Shown here in pieces: positions 22,600 to 34,237 of a stretch of 64,000 bases of DNA. The stretch comes from Flaveria trinervia (Eukaryota; Streptophyta; Magnoliopsida; Asterales; Asteraceae): NCBI GenBank assembly GCA_025506515.1, contig CM046443.1, positions 25,897,945 through 25,961,944 on the forward strand. The letters are read 5' to 3'. Below the pieces are notes generated by a model. It searched no databases. It was not told where the DNA came from and saw only the letters and a list, made by a program, of their open reading frames with translations. How positions within the stretch are numbered: the stretch's first letter is position 1; each line of letters opens with the position of its first letter. The position numbers and the translations under genes were made by a program.

Positions 22600-23160
22600 G
22601 TTGGGAAAGAAGAATTTCATAGAAAATTTGATAATTTCGCAGACAATTTCGCTGGGAAGACTAGTTTCACTGGGTTGCTGTAGTTTCGCATGTAATTTCG
22701 GCAACAGTTTTGCTAGCCAAATGCATGAAATAGTTTAGTTTCGCCGAAACTTTTTCACGAAACAAACTTGAACTTTCGTTCAATGGTACTTTCGGCAAAA
22801 CTTTGCTTGTAAATCACCCACAAGCATTGTTGAACTTTCGTTCAATGAAACTAGTTTCACAAGACAGTAGAAAACAACTTCAAAGATGATAACCATGTAG
22901 TTTAGTTGGAAGAGCATGTAGTTTTGCTAGATGAACTAATACTTTCAATGGATGAAGCAGAAAGCTTTTTCAACACAAATCTCTGAAATTATCAAAAACT
23001 CAAAGATTTAAGATCTGATGATTAATAGAGCTTCCCTAACTAAAAACCAACAAAATTAAAGCAAATTCCATATCAAATACACTCAAATTTGGTATGAAAT
23101 TGATGAAAACGTGATATTGAACAAGAACAACCAAAACCTCAACAAATCATGAGCACTAAG
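22600..23160 (-). repeat. 5' leader of element C with repeated GTTTCGC/GAAACT motifs
   Basis: Between the PBS and gag start. Many short copies of AGTTTCGC, TTTCGCTGG, ACTTTCGTTCAATG and their complements occur, for example at 22640-22700, 22738-22800 and 22825-22860. The same motif recurs in C's LTR (23450-23580). No convincing ORF. Confidence 0.6.
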
Positions 23161-23172
23161 GCTCTGATACCA
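23161..23172 (-). other. Primer-binding site of element C (tRNA-iMet)
   Basis: The minus strand reads TGGTATCAGAGC, three bases inside the LTR start at 23176. Confidence 0.95.
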
Positions 23173-23175
23173 TAT

Positions 23176-23620
23176 TGTTGGTCCATTTGATCGATTTGTA
23201 GTACAAATGAAATGTTGAATCGTTCGATATCAAATACAAAAAATAGACAACGAAGATAAAGACAACTAAGAACAATCACAAATGAATCAAAGTAAGAACA
23301 ATGAGAATCAATACATTCAATAATAACAAAGCACAATGATATTTCTATGAATAAACTGCTTACAAAGTTCTCTTGAAACAATGATAAACGATTAGGGTTT
23401 TGCAAGGTTACCCCAACAATGGAAATGATCAAGTCTATATATAGAAGTCTTAGTTTCGCAGTAAGTTTCGTTGGTAGCGGAACTGTGCTGCCAAAACTAT
23501 AGTTTCGCCTGGTAGAAACAACAGTTTCGCTGGGTGAACTAAAACATCTGATTGTGAGCAAACATTTTCGCTGGACAGCAAAACTAAACAAAATGAACCA
23601 AATACAAAAGTAAACTAACA
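23176..23620 (-). repeat. 5' LTR of element C
   Basis: The left edge TGTTGGTCC is set by the PBS. The right edge ...CTAACA at 23620 is tentative, chosen as the last TG/CA-compatible end before gypsy RT coding restarts. About 445 bp. Contains GTTTCGC motif copies. The partner LTR is not in the window. Confidence 0.6.
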
Positions 23621-23639
23621 TTAGACCTATTTCAAAGTA

Positions 23640-24706
23640 ATATAAATATAAACTAATCTAAGGTGAGTCCAACCTATACTTGATCTTCAAAGCACTACTG
23701 AGTCTTTCCTTTAGAATCTTAAATGCCTACTCTTGCCTTTCTCCCATTCAAATTTTTTATACTTTGAGATAAGATGGTTAAAAGGGTAGCCATTTTGGAT
23801 AAATCTTGAATAGATCTTCTATAATATCCAACTAATCCCAAGAAGCTGATAATTTTAGTAGGCGTTTACGAAACTTCCCATTTCATGATCACCTTAACCT
23901 TAGTAGGGTCGACTTGAATACCATGTTTGCTGATTACATGACCAAGTAATTGGACATCTCTCATCCAAAATTTACACTTCAAAAATTTTGCGTAAAGCTT
24001 TTCTTCTTAATCATTCAAGATTAATCGAAGATGTTACTCATGATCTTATTTGTTCTTTGAATAAATAAGTATGTCATGAATGAATGCAATGACAAACTTA
24101 TCTAAGTATGGCTTGCAATTCTATTCATCAAGTCCATGAAAGCCGTCGGTGCATTAGTTAGCCCAAACAACATAACGAGAAATTCAAAATGATACCTAGT
24201 TCTAAATGTCATCTTAGGTATGTCATTCTATTGGACTTTAAATTCATGATAACTCAACCGAATGTATATCTTGGAGAAATGACTCGAGCCTTGAAGCTAA
24301 TCGAACAAGTTATCAATTTCAGGTGTATTTGTTCTTAATTGCAACTTTATTTAAATCTCTATAATCAATAAACATTTACATTGACGCGTCTTTCTTTTTC
24401 ACAAATAAGACAGGAGCTCCCTAAGGCAAAGTGCTTGGGCGTATAAATTATTTATTTAACAATTTTTGTAATGTTCTTGCAATTCTTGCATTTCTGTGGA
24501 CCTAAGTGATACGGTGCTTTAGCAATTGGCGCGGTTCCGGTCATCAAGTCAATTCCAAATTCAACTTGTCGATCTGGTGGTAGACTAGGCAAGTCTTCAG
24601 GAAACAGTGTTGGATAGTTAGCAACTATGGGAACATTCTCCAACTTCCTTTCTGTTCCGCTACCATAATGTAGGCCATGTATGCTATGTATCCTTTTCTT
24701 AAGCAT
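23640..24706 (-). pseudogene. pol: Reverse transcriptase of element D
   Basis: The PR-RT linker 'FPEDLPSLPPDRQVEFGIDLMTGTAP' (24640-24530) is typical of plant gypsy. RT motifs follow in broken frames. The catalytic box reads FIHD instead of F/Y-I-D-D (about 24083-24069), losing an essential aspartate. The thumb 'FLGLVGYYRR' lies near 23850-23790. The domain stops near 23690 at the edge of C. Confidence 0.85.
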
Positions 24707-25225
24707 ATTAGTTTAATAAATGAAATCATACTATTTGAGGTCCTAGGATGGTCACCTTGAATAGCAATTCATTTTTCATGAGGTAAGTAAAGTTCTATAA
24801 TCTTTTTATCACATATAATGTGTGCTCGGTTAGTTGTTAACCAATCCATTCCTAAAACTAAATAAAAACCACCTAATTCCACAGGTAAAAGTGCTACTAT
24901 GAATTGGTTGTTGCTTAAGCTAACAATGCAATCTTTTATTATATCAAGAATCTTAATCTCCTCACTATTAGCAGTTTCTATAGTAAAAGCTTTTTTTAAC
25001 CTTTGAAAATTTTAATTCAAATAAGGAGCAAAAGTAGAAGATACAAAACTTGTATTTGCACCCGAATCAAATAAAATACTAGCATAGACATTATTAACAA
25101 GAAAAGTACTGGTAATGACATCATCAGTTGCATGAGCATCTTTAGCATTCATTACAAAAGCACGAGTGTAACCACGTGTTTGCTTCTCACCACCTTTAGG
25201 TCTTGACGCTCCTTGTTTCAAATTT
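24707..25225 (-). pseudogene. pol: Aspartic protease of element D
   Basis: 'SILFDSGANTSFVSSTF' (25080-25025) keeps the D-S-G active site. Downstream 'LGMDWLTTNRAHI' (about 24860-24820) is the usual gypsy protease end. Confidence 0.85.
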
Positions 25226-27665
25226 GAACAATTAGGACGAACGTGTCCCTTGTCACCACATCCATAACATGTTAGAGATTTAGTACAATCTCTAGCAATA
25301 CGACCTTTCTAGGAGCATTTATAACAGACTTGGGAGTCACATTCCTTTAAATGATGCTTGTTATATTCTTGTATCTTGGTCGGTTATCATTGAATCCTCT
25401 TTTCTTATATTTAAATCCAATTTCTTTCCACTCTTTTTATCTTCCCATTTTCTTTTAAACTAATAGGCTTTTAGTCCTTTGAATCTCTAACTCAAATTAA
25501 TTGTTTTGTTAGTGCACCTATCAATTCCACAGCTGACTATAAAGTGTTGAGTTTTGCACCTCTGATTGTTCCCCTGATTTCAAGTACAAAACCCCAGATA
25601 TAGAGATTTATCTATTGAGATTCCGATTGAACCTGATGAGGAACTACCTTGACAGTTCATTAAATCTTGTGGTATATTTCCGGTGAGCTATTCCTACCAT
25701 TTCCAGCTTGAGAAATTCTACCTCTAACTTTTCCACTTCATATTTTGGGCAAAACTTTCCCACTTCATATTTTGGGCAAAACTTTCCCATGACTAACGTT
25801 TAAATGCTTCCCACCTCATGTTGTTTATTGCCTCTTTTTCTTTATTTCACATAATGTTCTTCCACCAATTGTGGGCTTCTTTCTTAAATGATTTTGCTGT
25901 AAATCAAACCTTGTCTTTTTCATTGTAGTCATAAATATTTAGTATCGACTCTATCTCATCCATCCATCTAAGAGCTTTTTTAGCACCTTTTTCATCGGTA
26001 ATGTCATCTGATTTACATGACTTGAAAATTTTATAACTACACCCTTTCTTGTATTTTTAATCAAGATTAATCACATCAAGTTTCTTGTGTTTATCACCAA
26101 GATTCTTATGTTTGACAAAGTTGGTGTTGCTTCCTTCAATGTCACTATGATGATCTTTTTCTTATGACTCGTGTTGAGTGTGAGATTTGCTCATTTTAGT
26201 CTTCTTAGAATATTCTTTGCTGTTCTTAGGATTCGCAAACACGATTGCAATTATTTCGGCAATCATTTTTCGTAACTCTCTTATTTGTAATTCTGAATCT
26301 GAAATATTTTTTCTAAATCATTTTTGGAATGAGTGGATACATATTTATCAGAGCCCTTATCGATCGCTTTTTCCTTACTCTTATTTTGTGTGAAGGTTCA
26401 TCCTTACTGGCATCATCAAAAGGGCGAGTACTAGACTTAGACGTATCCGAAAATAAATGAAACATTTCTAATATTTTTAGTTCATGTTTTGACTGTATAC
26501 TTTTAGTTTAAAGAATCTTATACTTATAGCATATCTAGAATTATTCGATCAAAGCACATAACTTAATTTGTAAATGCTTCACACACACTCTCTCTGGCAA
26601 GATAACAATTGTAAAATAGCAATACTAATTCACATAAAACATTCTTCTCCTACCAAAGCAAATAAATAAAGAGAGTAAAATATTAAGATAAAACATACAA
26701 AGGAAACAACATATGAAATAAAGGATTATATCGTCACTTTTTTTTCTAGATTTTTCAAACTTCTCCCATTGTTCGTACCCGTCTCTTTCCCTTTCTATAG
26801 ATTATGTCCAGGACCAAATAACTACAAGGTCTAATAGATCTATATGAGATCCAGATAATCGACTGGTAGGATCATCTGCATAGTCAATACTTGATGATCT
26901 GAATATTAGGTCATTGGTGGCTCATAGTAGGGAGGGTATAGAGGATAGGTGGAAAATAAGGATAGGGTGCGTATGGGGTACAGGGGGTACGACTGCAAGG
27001 TGACGATGGTGAGGATAATAGGTAGGAGCTACAAGTGGAGGTAATGGTGGGGCATAAGACTCTATTCAACTATGATGAAGAGCTACCTTCATCATTTCCT
27101 CTTCCAAGGAGAATCCATGCACAACACTATAATAATATAGTTCAGGCTCATATGGTTTAGTTTCCTTCTTATAGGGTTATTCAGGTTCCAATCAGCCTAT
27201 GGGTTTTTGAGCTCTAGAAGAATGGTCATCATGATGAACCATCATCGGCTCTGACTCGTCAGGGCCATCATCGTCTGGTTCATTCTCAATCAGATTCTCA
27301 ACAGGCTCCTCTTCCTCCACATCTTCATCTTCTTCAGGATCATCATTCTTATTTAAAGATGCATGTTATGAAAACTCATTAGGCACCTAGATCTTAACTG
27401 TAGTACTAGGTCTAACAGATTGTCTTGGGGTTTTTATAGTCTTACTACCGCTACCTTTCATAAATTTCCAAAGTTTCATGGTTGGAGATAAAATTTTGGT
27501 TTTGATGTTGTGGGCATAACCGTCATATATCATGGCAAATCCGGTTTATTGGGCAATTGACTTCTATTTAGATCTCCGAATGATCCATCATCAGTTCTAG
27601 GAGACGATGATTTACCGCGTTTAAATAGAAATCCTACACCCTTTCCTTTTTCGTGATGTTCCATT
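25226..27665 (-). pseudogene. gag: gag region of element D
   Basis: Two knuckles near 25330-25235: the first has lost its histidine (R), the second is C-Y-G-C-G-D-K-G-H-V-x-x-x-C. Upstream is low-quality gag sequence, then an acidic stretch (27340-27240), a Tyr/Pro-rich stretch (27070-26930), and a possible start 'MEHHEKGKGVGFLFKRGKS' at 27665. The N-terminal part is assigned to gag by position; I do not recognise it by itself. Full of stops. Confidence 0.55.
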
Positions 27666-27972
27666 CCTAAAATACAAGTAAATGTCAAAAAAATTTCATT
27701 CTTAATGTTTGCACTTAACCTTTAAGCATCCAATTCTACAAATCAATACTTACTATATTCAACCCATACAATAAACATACTAGTACACACACGTAGTGGC
27801 AAGTTCACAATAATAGTGATCAAGTGTAATTGTCAAATTGCCTTACACGATAATACTAATACTCTCCTATTAAGCTTTCTAATATGATGGAGATTCGAGG
27901 CAATACTTAATGGAATAAATTCTATGGTTAAAGCTTAGAGTTCTACATGAACCCTAATTCGCTAAAAGCTTT

Positions 27973-27986
27973 GGCTTTTATACTGA
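27973..27986 (-). other. Decayed primer-binding site of element D
   Basis: The plus strand reads GGCTTTTATACTGA, where E has GGCTCTGATACCA at the same spacing from its LTR. The changes fit C-to-T / G-to-A decay of TGGTATCAGAGCC. Confidence 0.65.
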
Positions 27987-27988
27987 CT

Positions 27989-28099
27989 TGTCGCACCCTA
28001 CAAAAACGAGGCCTAAGGTGACCGATTCGCACATACTTACACTGGAAAGCTTACAAATATATTAATAAAACCCATTTTTACAATACGGAGTAATACTAA
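27989..28099 (-). repeat. 5' LTR of element D, first part
   Basis: Starts TGTCGCACCC next to the decayed PBS. It is interrupted by Harbinger I after the TAA at 28097-28099, and sequence continues at 40563 after the second TAA. Confidence 0.65.
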
Positions 28100-28219
28100 T
28101 GGGGTATTTGATTTTGGTTGACCTAACTGACTCGGTCAGCGTGTTTGATGTGTGTAAAGCTTGAGCTAAACAGGTCAAAACATCTTATCCAGACCTAAGT
28201 TTTCATAATTCTGACCCAA

Positions 28220-28450
28220 CACCCCTACATCCCTTCGCTTGTTCGCCCTCACTGGTCCTCCTTCGCCTGCGTTGCTCGAGCTGCACCATTTCTTTGCAAA
28301 CTCGAGTTGCACCACTTCTTCTCCTGCGCCGATCCGTCCACCCGTCCAGCATCACATCTCCGGCGGTCTCCCCCACCACGTGACCCCCTCCTTTGCAGCT
28401 TCGCTTCCACCTGTGGCTTCACTTCCACTGAGTGGTATGCACCAACTGTA
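28220..28450 (+). other. GC-richer leader of Harbinger I
   Basis: A C/T-rich stretch, clearly higher in GC than its surroundings, between the left terminus and ORF1. It has short open frames on both strands but no recognisable domain. It is probably 5' untranslated sequence. Confidence 0.4.
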
Positions 28451-28493
28451 ATCTCTTTTTCTCTCTTTGAACTTTTTTGGTGTAGATGTGTAT

Positions 28494-28665
28494 ATGGTAT
28501 GCATATAAGGTTTTTGATAAAATGCTTGTGGTATGCATATATGTGGTATGCATATAAGGTGTTTGATGAAATGCTTGTGGTATGCATATATGTGGTAGGA
28601 TATAAGGTGTTTGATGAATGCGTATATGTGGTATGATATAACGTGTATGATGAAATGCTTGAATT
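28494..28665. repeat. Tandem repeat in Harbinger I (GGTATGCATATAAGGTGTTTGATGAAATGCTTGT type)
   Basis: About three to four degenerate copies of a ~50-60-bp unit built from GTGGTATGCATATA and AGGTGTTTGATGAAATGCTTG. It accounts for the overlapping short ORFs on both strands here. Confidence 0.75.
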
Positions 28666-28949
28666 AGTGATGTCACAAGGTGTTTGTTAATTTGATAGTG
28701 CATTATCCTATGTTTGTTAATTTGAAACATTATCCTTTTGTTTTCTTGAACTTTTAATAGTGCACACAAGGGGTTTGTTAATATTGATTTCTTGAACTTT
28801 TGAACTTTTAAACTTTTGTTAATGGTTATTGTTGTTACAACCTACGCTTATATAATATTGCTTATATGATTTTCTTGAAATCAATTTTGATATTAGTTTT
28901 TAATTTAGGCATGACAGAAAAAAACTAGAGTTATTTGAAAGTCGGATTG

Positions 28950-29718
28950 TGTCGACAAAACATTTCTTGAAGCATTTATACATGAAATAACAAACAACGT
29001 CCGGAGGGTAGTAGCCTAAAAGGAAGCTCATGGAAAGTTGTTGCAGAAAAACTAAAGAATTATCATAAATCATTGTTGACCATAAACAAATGAGAAATCG
29101 ATATGACTACCTGAAGTCAAAGTACGGGGCTTGGGTGAAACTGAAAAATAAAACGGGGAAATCGATATAACCTACACTTTTAATATGAGTGATGAAGAAT
29201 GGGAAGCGGAGGCAAATGTATTTTTAATAAGAAAACCTTTGTTAATCAGATTATTTTATGTTTAGTAGCTTGATTATATTTTTACAAATTTCAAATAGTT
29301 AAACAAGTTTGTGAAAAAGTTAAGAAATGCACCTCTTTCTTACCCCGATCTTTGTACCAAACTGTTTGAGGGGGTGACCGCGATAGTCATTCACAGTTGG
29401 GGGCATCTTCTACACTTTCTAATCTAGCTAAAGGATTCTTAGAGCATGATTTGGATGATGTTCACTCAGATGGAAACAAAGCCCCCACTTGTAAGTGAAG
29501 AATCCTCTAGCTGGTCAAAACAAAAAGCAAGTACTAAAACTAGCAAAGGAGTTTGTAGAAAAACAATAGATGATGACTTAAGAGAAGTTGGGAATGAAAT
29601 TATCAATGTTGCAAAGATTTTGGTGGCAAAAAACAATATTACAATGAAATGGACGCATGCATGGATAAGCTGGAAAAAATGGAATGGGGGAAGAAGATCC
29701 GAGATATAACACAACTCT
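28950..29718 (+). pseudogene. Myb/SANT-like ORF1 of Harbinger I
   Basis: Broken frames read 'SWKVVAEKLKNYHKSLLT' (trihelix-like fold), 'MSDEEWEAEANVF', then 'PLSYPDLCTKLFEGVTA'. Next is an open part (29446-29709) with a Ser/Lys linker and a C-terminal helix with 'DDLREVGNEIINVAKIL'. The same order occurs in ORF1 of Harbinger H ('LTNEEWEEF', 'PLPFPELCAQLF'). These proteins bind element ends and recruit the transposase. Confidence 0.75.
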
Positions 29719-29837
29719 TTTGCTATTCAGTGAAAGTGCTGCTACTAGAAAAGTTTGGTTACATCTTAAGCCGATGAGTTGCGAGTCGTGGGTGAGACAT
29801 GTTGGGAGAAAGTTTGGATTATTCGGTTGACTTTTGT

Positions 29838-30056
29838 GTTTCGTATGTCTTTTGTATGACTTTTGTATGGTATTTGTATGACTTTTATATGACTTTGTAT
29901 GACTTTTGTATGACATTTAGTATGACTTTTGTATTACTTTTGAATGGCTTTTGTATGACATTTAGTATGACTTTTGCATTACTTTTTAATGACTTTTGTA
30001 TAACATTTAGAATGACTGTTGTAAGACTTTTGAATTACTTTTGAATGACTTTTAAC
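29838..30056. repeat. Minisatellite in Harbinger I (TTTGTATGACTTTTGTATGACATTTAGTATGAC)
   Basis: Degenerate units of TGTATGACTTT and TGACATTTAGTATGACTTTTGTATTACTTT across about 220 bp, between ORF1 and the transposase. Confidence 0.8.
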
Positions 30057-30159
30057 ACATCAAATATGTATACGAATAGTAAAATTTTATCTTTTTTTAT
30101 ACTTTCATGGTATTGGTTGAAGTTGGCCTGGAAAAGGAAATAAGAGGGTAGAATTGAAA

Positions 30160-30273
30160 GAATAAGAGATAATGATTCTGCTTTAAATGGGCATGCATTA
30201 GACATGAATGACTATATGGATCTTCTACACAATATCAAGAAATTATGAGACTTTCATGCAAGGTTGCGAGCTA
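30160..30273 (+). pseudogene. N-terminal piece of the Harbinger I transposase, upstream of the E insertion
   Basis: Reads toward 'RLSCKVAS' and is cut by E at the AGCTA target. The coding continues at 39258 with 'GKMAMFLHIIGHN'. The assignment rests on that continuation. Confidence 0.6.
30269..30273. repeat. Target-site duplication of element E, left copy (AGCTA)
   Basis: AGCTA precedes TGTAAGG of the left LTR, and AGCTA follows ...GTTACA at 39253-39257. Confidence 0.97.
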
Positions 30274-32277
30274 TGTAAGGCCCCGTTCCCGGGACGCTTA
30301 CAACTGGGTTCTCATCGCACATGAAACGTATAATTACATTTGTATTTAATAAATCGTAGCGGAAAACTAAAACAAACTTTCATTTCCATGTAAATGCTTT
30401 TGCAAGTTAATACAACATTCATTACAAAATAGCTTGTTCGCATTACAATGCAAAAACATTAATCAAAAGAATGCCATCCCAAAAGGGCTGAGTAGCGTCA
30501 CGGTGTGCCATCCTCAGCAAACATTACCTGCCAACTGGAAAACATATAAAAAGTCATCGTTGCTGAGTGAGTTCTAGTTTTATTGCAAAACATACCTTAC
30601 TTTCATATAAAACCATTCGTTACTTTTACATGATCACACATCGTACGTACACATAGATAATATCATTATTATCTTCTTCATTCATTCATTCGTTCATTCG
30701 TTCTTTATGACTTTACTTGCGCATCGGACATCATCCGTACCAATACCATGTGCTACACCCCGGTTAGTCGTAGCTACCGGGCCGAAGTCAATAAATGAAC
30801 AACTAAACGTATGCCACGGTACTAGGAGTAACCATCAGTCTTAGCTACTGGGCCGAAGTCAATAAATGAATAGCTAAACGTATGCCACAGTACTAGGGGC
30901 GAGCGGTAGAGGTTCTACATTAAGGGTCAATCACAAAGAAGGACCCGTTATCCGATGCGTGCAAGACGTTTCATTCGTTCATTAATGCATGCATTCATCA
31001 TCGTGTTCCTTTTTCATTATCTTTCACTTTACGTTACATAATACTTCATTCATTCATTATCATAACACGTAAAGTTATGGGAAAGATAAACATACATCAT
31101 AATAAGGAACATTAACATGCATCAACATCCATCATACAGGGCAACATCATACATACATAACATACAACATCATCATCATCATCCTACCCAACATGCTTTC
31201 TAAGGCCTCAAGCGTCATCTTACATGCTCTTATGGGGACCTTTACGTCAAAACTTACATCTGCACTTTCCCCTGAAAGTTAGAAGTCAATCTATACCTTC
31301 CTCGGGTGCAACAGCCCTATTCGGGCGTATGGACACCCTTCAGTCGCATGGCCTCCATGCGACTGAACATCATGCGATTGAACTCAAGCGGATGAACATT
31401 TAGGCGAATGAACATCCAGTCGTGCGAATGGACAATGCAGATGGACCTCATGCGAATGGGATTAATGCGGATGAGCACTTATGCGACTGGACCTTCAGTC
31501 GCATGACCTCCATGCGACTGGCCTTTCAATCGTGCGAATGGACCTTCAATCGTGTGAATGGACATTCAATCATGCGAATGGATATTCAATCGTGCGAATG
31601 GACATTCAATCGTGCGAATGGACATTCAATCGTGCGAATGGACATTCAATCGTGCGAATGGACCCCAATCGCACCCTAATCGGCCGTATGGCCTCCATTC
31701 GGCCTCCAGTCGGTTGCCTAGCCCTAACTGATGCAGAATGCAGTTCATCCCGACTGCAGCGAGGGTTTTTGGCCTCCAAACTCATCTAAACCCATTTTAA
31801 GCCTAAATCAACCATCCTAAACCTTAGGAATGCATACCATAACACCATACAAGCACACACACGCCCGAAAACATACACGAAACGCATCACTCACATCACA
31901 CCCAAATGGGTCAAACACATACACATACAAAAAACAGGTTTATATGCTTTCCAGCCCCAAAATCGTTTGAAAACAAGTAAAAGTGGGGTTCTAGAACTTA
32001 CACAAACGAGCACAACGTTAAGGGCTTCGATTTGGCTTGCTTCACGACGATTTTGGCGACCCGAACCGGCACTTTTCCTCTTTTTCTCTTCTTTCTCTCT
32101 TCTCCCCTTTCTTTGGCTGATTTGTGAGTGTGGGGGAGAGGGTAAGGGCTGCCCTCTCCCTTATATACTCCCCCTCGCCCGACTTTCTTTCGTTGACGAG
32201 TTTGGTCCCTCGTCTTTGAACTTTATTTTCTTTTCTTTCTTCACCGGCTTCAAAATAATAAATATTCGGGTGTTACA
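30274..32277 (-). repeat. 3' LTR of element E
   Basis: 2004 bp, TGTAAGG...TGTTACA, matching 37264-39252. Contains the 20-bp minisatellite (31522-31661) and, on the minus strand, TATATAAGGGAGAGGG (about 32168-32153), a good TATA box. Confidence 0.97.
31522..31661. repeat. 20-bp minisatellite in the 3' LTR of E, seven units
   Basis: Units of ACATTCAATCGTGCGAATGG with small variants. They produce repeated-peptide ORFs on the plus strand that are not genes. Looser GCGACTG/GCGAATG motifs extend back to about 31330. Confidence 0.95.
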
Positions 32278-32297
32278 AGTCCACCCCCTTAAATAGG
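32278..32297 (-). other. Polypurine tract of element E
   Basis: The minus strand reads TTTAAGGGGGTGGACT directly against the 3' LTR. Confidence 0.9.
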
Positions 32298-32314
32298 TTT
32301 CGTCCCCGAACCTG

Positions 32315-32863
32315 TTATTCGTCGAACAAACGTGGATAATGTTGTCTCATTTCTTCCTCAGTCTCCCACGTTGACTCGGATCCCTTCCTGTGCTTCCACT
32401 GTACACGCACAAGAGGAACCACTTTATTTCGCAGCCTCTTTTCTTTACAATCGATGATTGCCACTGGTTGCTCCACATAATTGAGCCTTTCATCTATTTC
32501 AATGTCCTCCAGTGGAACAATCATGTCTTCATCGGCTATACACTTTCTCAGATGAGATACATGGAATGTCGGGTGAATCCCACTTAACTCATCTGGCAAC
32601 TCCAATCTATAGGCCACCTCCCCTACTCGAGTAATGATTCGGAAAGGGCCTATATATCTTGGGATCAACTTGCCCCGCTTTCTGAATCTGATAATACCCT
32701 TCCAAGGTGAGACCTTCAACATAACCCGGTCACCCACCTGGAACTCAATTGGCCTACATCGCTTATCGGCATACGACTTCTGTCTATCTTTGGCTGCCTT
32801 CATGAAGGCTTTAATCTTTTCAAGCTTCTCTGTCGTAGCCTCGATTACCTCGACGCTCCCCAA
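32315..32863 (-). pseudogene. pol: Integrase C-terminus and chromodomain of element E
   Basis: 'FQVGDRVMLKVSPWKGIIRFRK' is the GPY/F-adjacent barrel and 'RYIGPFRIITRVGEVAYRLELP' the GPF/Y module. The end, 'VRVQWKHRKGSESTWETEEEM', is a chromodomain of the Tekay type, which in this lineage steers integration to heterochromatin. It is separated from the integrase core by two stops in about 20 bases (TAG in place of TGG, and TAG in place of CAG), so it is one ORF broken by point mutation. Confidence 0.93.
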
Positions 32864-32884
32864 TTCCTTCTAACCAATATCACC

Positions 32885-34237
32885 CTAACAAACGGGTGTT
32901 CTGCATCTCCTACCGTATAGCATCTCATATGGTGGCATACCAATGCTGGCATGATAGCTGTTGTTGTATGAGAATTCGGATAACGGCAAGTGGTCATCCC
33001 AACTTCCACCAAAATTGATCACACATGCCCGGAGCATGTCTTCCAATGTCTGAATGGTTCTTTCTGACTGACCATCGGCTTGGGGATGATAAGCCGTGCT
33101 AATATGTAACCTCGTCCCCATAGCGTCGTGGAATTTCTTCCAAAATTTAGATGTAAACCGAGTGTCGCGATCGGACACAATAGACACCGGCACACCATGA
33201 CGAGCTACAATTTCCTTGATGAACAGATCAGCCAATCTCTCAGATGAATACGTCTCGCGGATCGGTAGAAAATGAGCGCTCTTCGTCAGACGATCAACTA
33301 TCACCCATATGGCATCATACCCCTTCGGGGTACGCGGCAGCTTTGTAATGAAGTCCATGGTGATGTGCTCCCACTTCCATTCCGGTATATCCAAAGGTTG
33401 GATCTTCCCATACGGCTTTTGATGCTCTGCCTTCACTTGTAAGCAAGTAAGGCACTTACTCACATACTCCACGACGTCAGGCTTCATACCCGGCCACCAA
33501 TAATCTTTCTTCATGTCTTGGTACATTTTCGTGGCACCAGGATGAATGGAGTATCGAGTCTTGTGGGCTTCATCCATTATCTTCACCCGTAGATCCCCAA
33601 AACGAGGAATCCACACACGACCGAATCGAGTTCTAACACCGAGTGTGTTTTCACCCAATTCCCCAATCAGACCTTTCATTCTTTCCGAGTTAAGGTGATC
33701 TTCTTTCAATGCCTCATCTTGAAACTCCTTGATTTGCTTCATCACATCAGAGGTCATGATTAGTTGATAAGCTTTCACCCGAATCGGTTCGGGCCTTTCC
33801 TTTTGACTAAGGGCATCCGCCACCACATTAGCTTTGCCCGGATGGTAATGTATCTCGCAATCATAATCCTTTATAAGCTCCAACCATCGCCTCTGCCTCA
33901 TGTTCAGGTATTTTTGCTCGAAGAAGTACTTCAGACTCTTGTGGTCAGTGAATATGGTGCACTTCGTCCCGTAGAGATAGTGCCTCCAAACCTTTAACGC
34001 AAAGACCACGGCTGCTAGCTCCAAGTCATGAGTGGGATAATTAACCTCATGAACTTTCAACTGTCGGTATGCGTAGGCTATAACCTTCCCTCTCTGCATT
34101 AACACACACCCTAACCCTAAGTAGGAAGCATCAGAATAAACCACCAGATCTTCGCTTCCATCGGGTAATGACAGAACAGGAGCTTGAGTCAGTCTTGCCT
34201 TCAGCTCTTCGAACGCCTTCTCTGAGCTTGACCCCAT
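32885..34237 (-). pseudogene. pol: RNase H and integrase core of element E
   Basis: RNase H: D in 'VVYSDASYLGLGCVL', E in 'HDLELAAVVFALK', D in 'IFTDHKSLKYFF'. Integrase zinc module: H, H, C, C across 'EAHKTRYSIHPG' and 'SKCLTCLQVK'. Catalytic triad D ('TMDFITKLP'), D ('VSDRDTRFTS'), E ('DGQSERTIQTLEDML'). 450 codons without a break, so this is the best-preserved coding stretch of the window. The first few residues belong to the RT-RH linker, reached by frameshift from 34201-34488. Confidence 0.95.

Larger units (their letters stand above)
16424..23620 (-). mobile_element. Element C: decayed Ty1/copia retrotransposon, 5' part
   Basis: Minus strand from the right: LTR (23176-23620), PBS (23161-23172), gag, protease, integrase, RT, RNase H. 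It breaks off in RNase H at 16424 where B's LTR starts, so the remainder should be left of the window. Many stops and frameshifts make it clearly older than A or G. LTR and leader carry GTTTCGC repeats. The order and two zinc knuckles suggest the Tnt1/SIRE side of copia; I cannot place the lineage with certainty. Confidence 0.82.
23621..28099 (-). mobile_element. Element D: old truncated Ty3/gypsy retrotransposon (5' LTR, gag, PR, RT)
   Basis: Minus strand: LTR start at 27989, decayed PBS, a long gag region, two zinc knuckles, protease, RT. It ends at the end of RT where C begins; RNase H and integrase are not seen. Codon and motif similarity is to the chromovirus/Tekay-like RT of E, but it is far more decayed. 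The LTR is interrupted at 28099 by Harbinger I and resumes at 40563. Confidence 0.8.

Noticed and set aside
26187..26393. Hydrophobic plus-strand ORF within element D
   Set aside because: Opposite strand to a decayed gag region, no homolog recognised, length within chance for AT-rich sequence.
28239..28769. Overlapping ORFs on both strands in the GC-richer start of Harbinger I
   Set aside because: No domain, low complexity, and they run into the tandem repeat at 28494-28665; better seen as leader sequence.
31422..31789. Plus-strand ORFs with repeating peptides (also 38465-38723)
   Set aside because: They are translations of the 20-bp LTR minisatellite in overlapping frames, on the strand opposite to element E.
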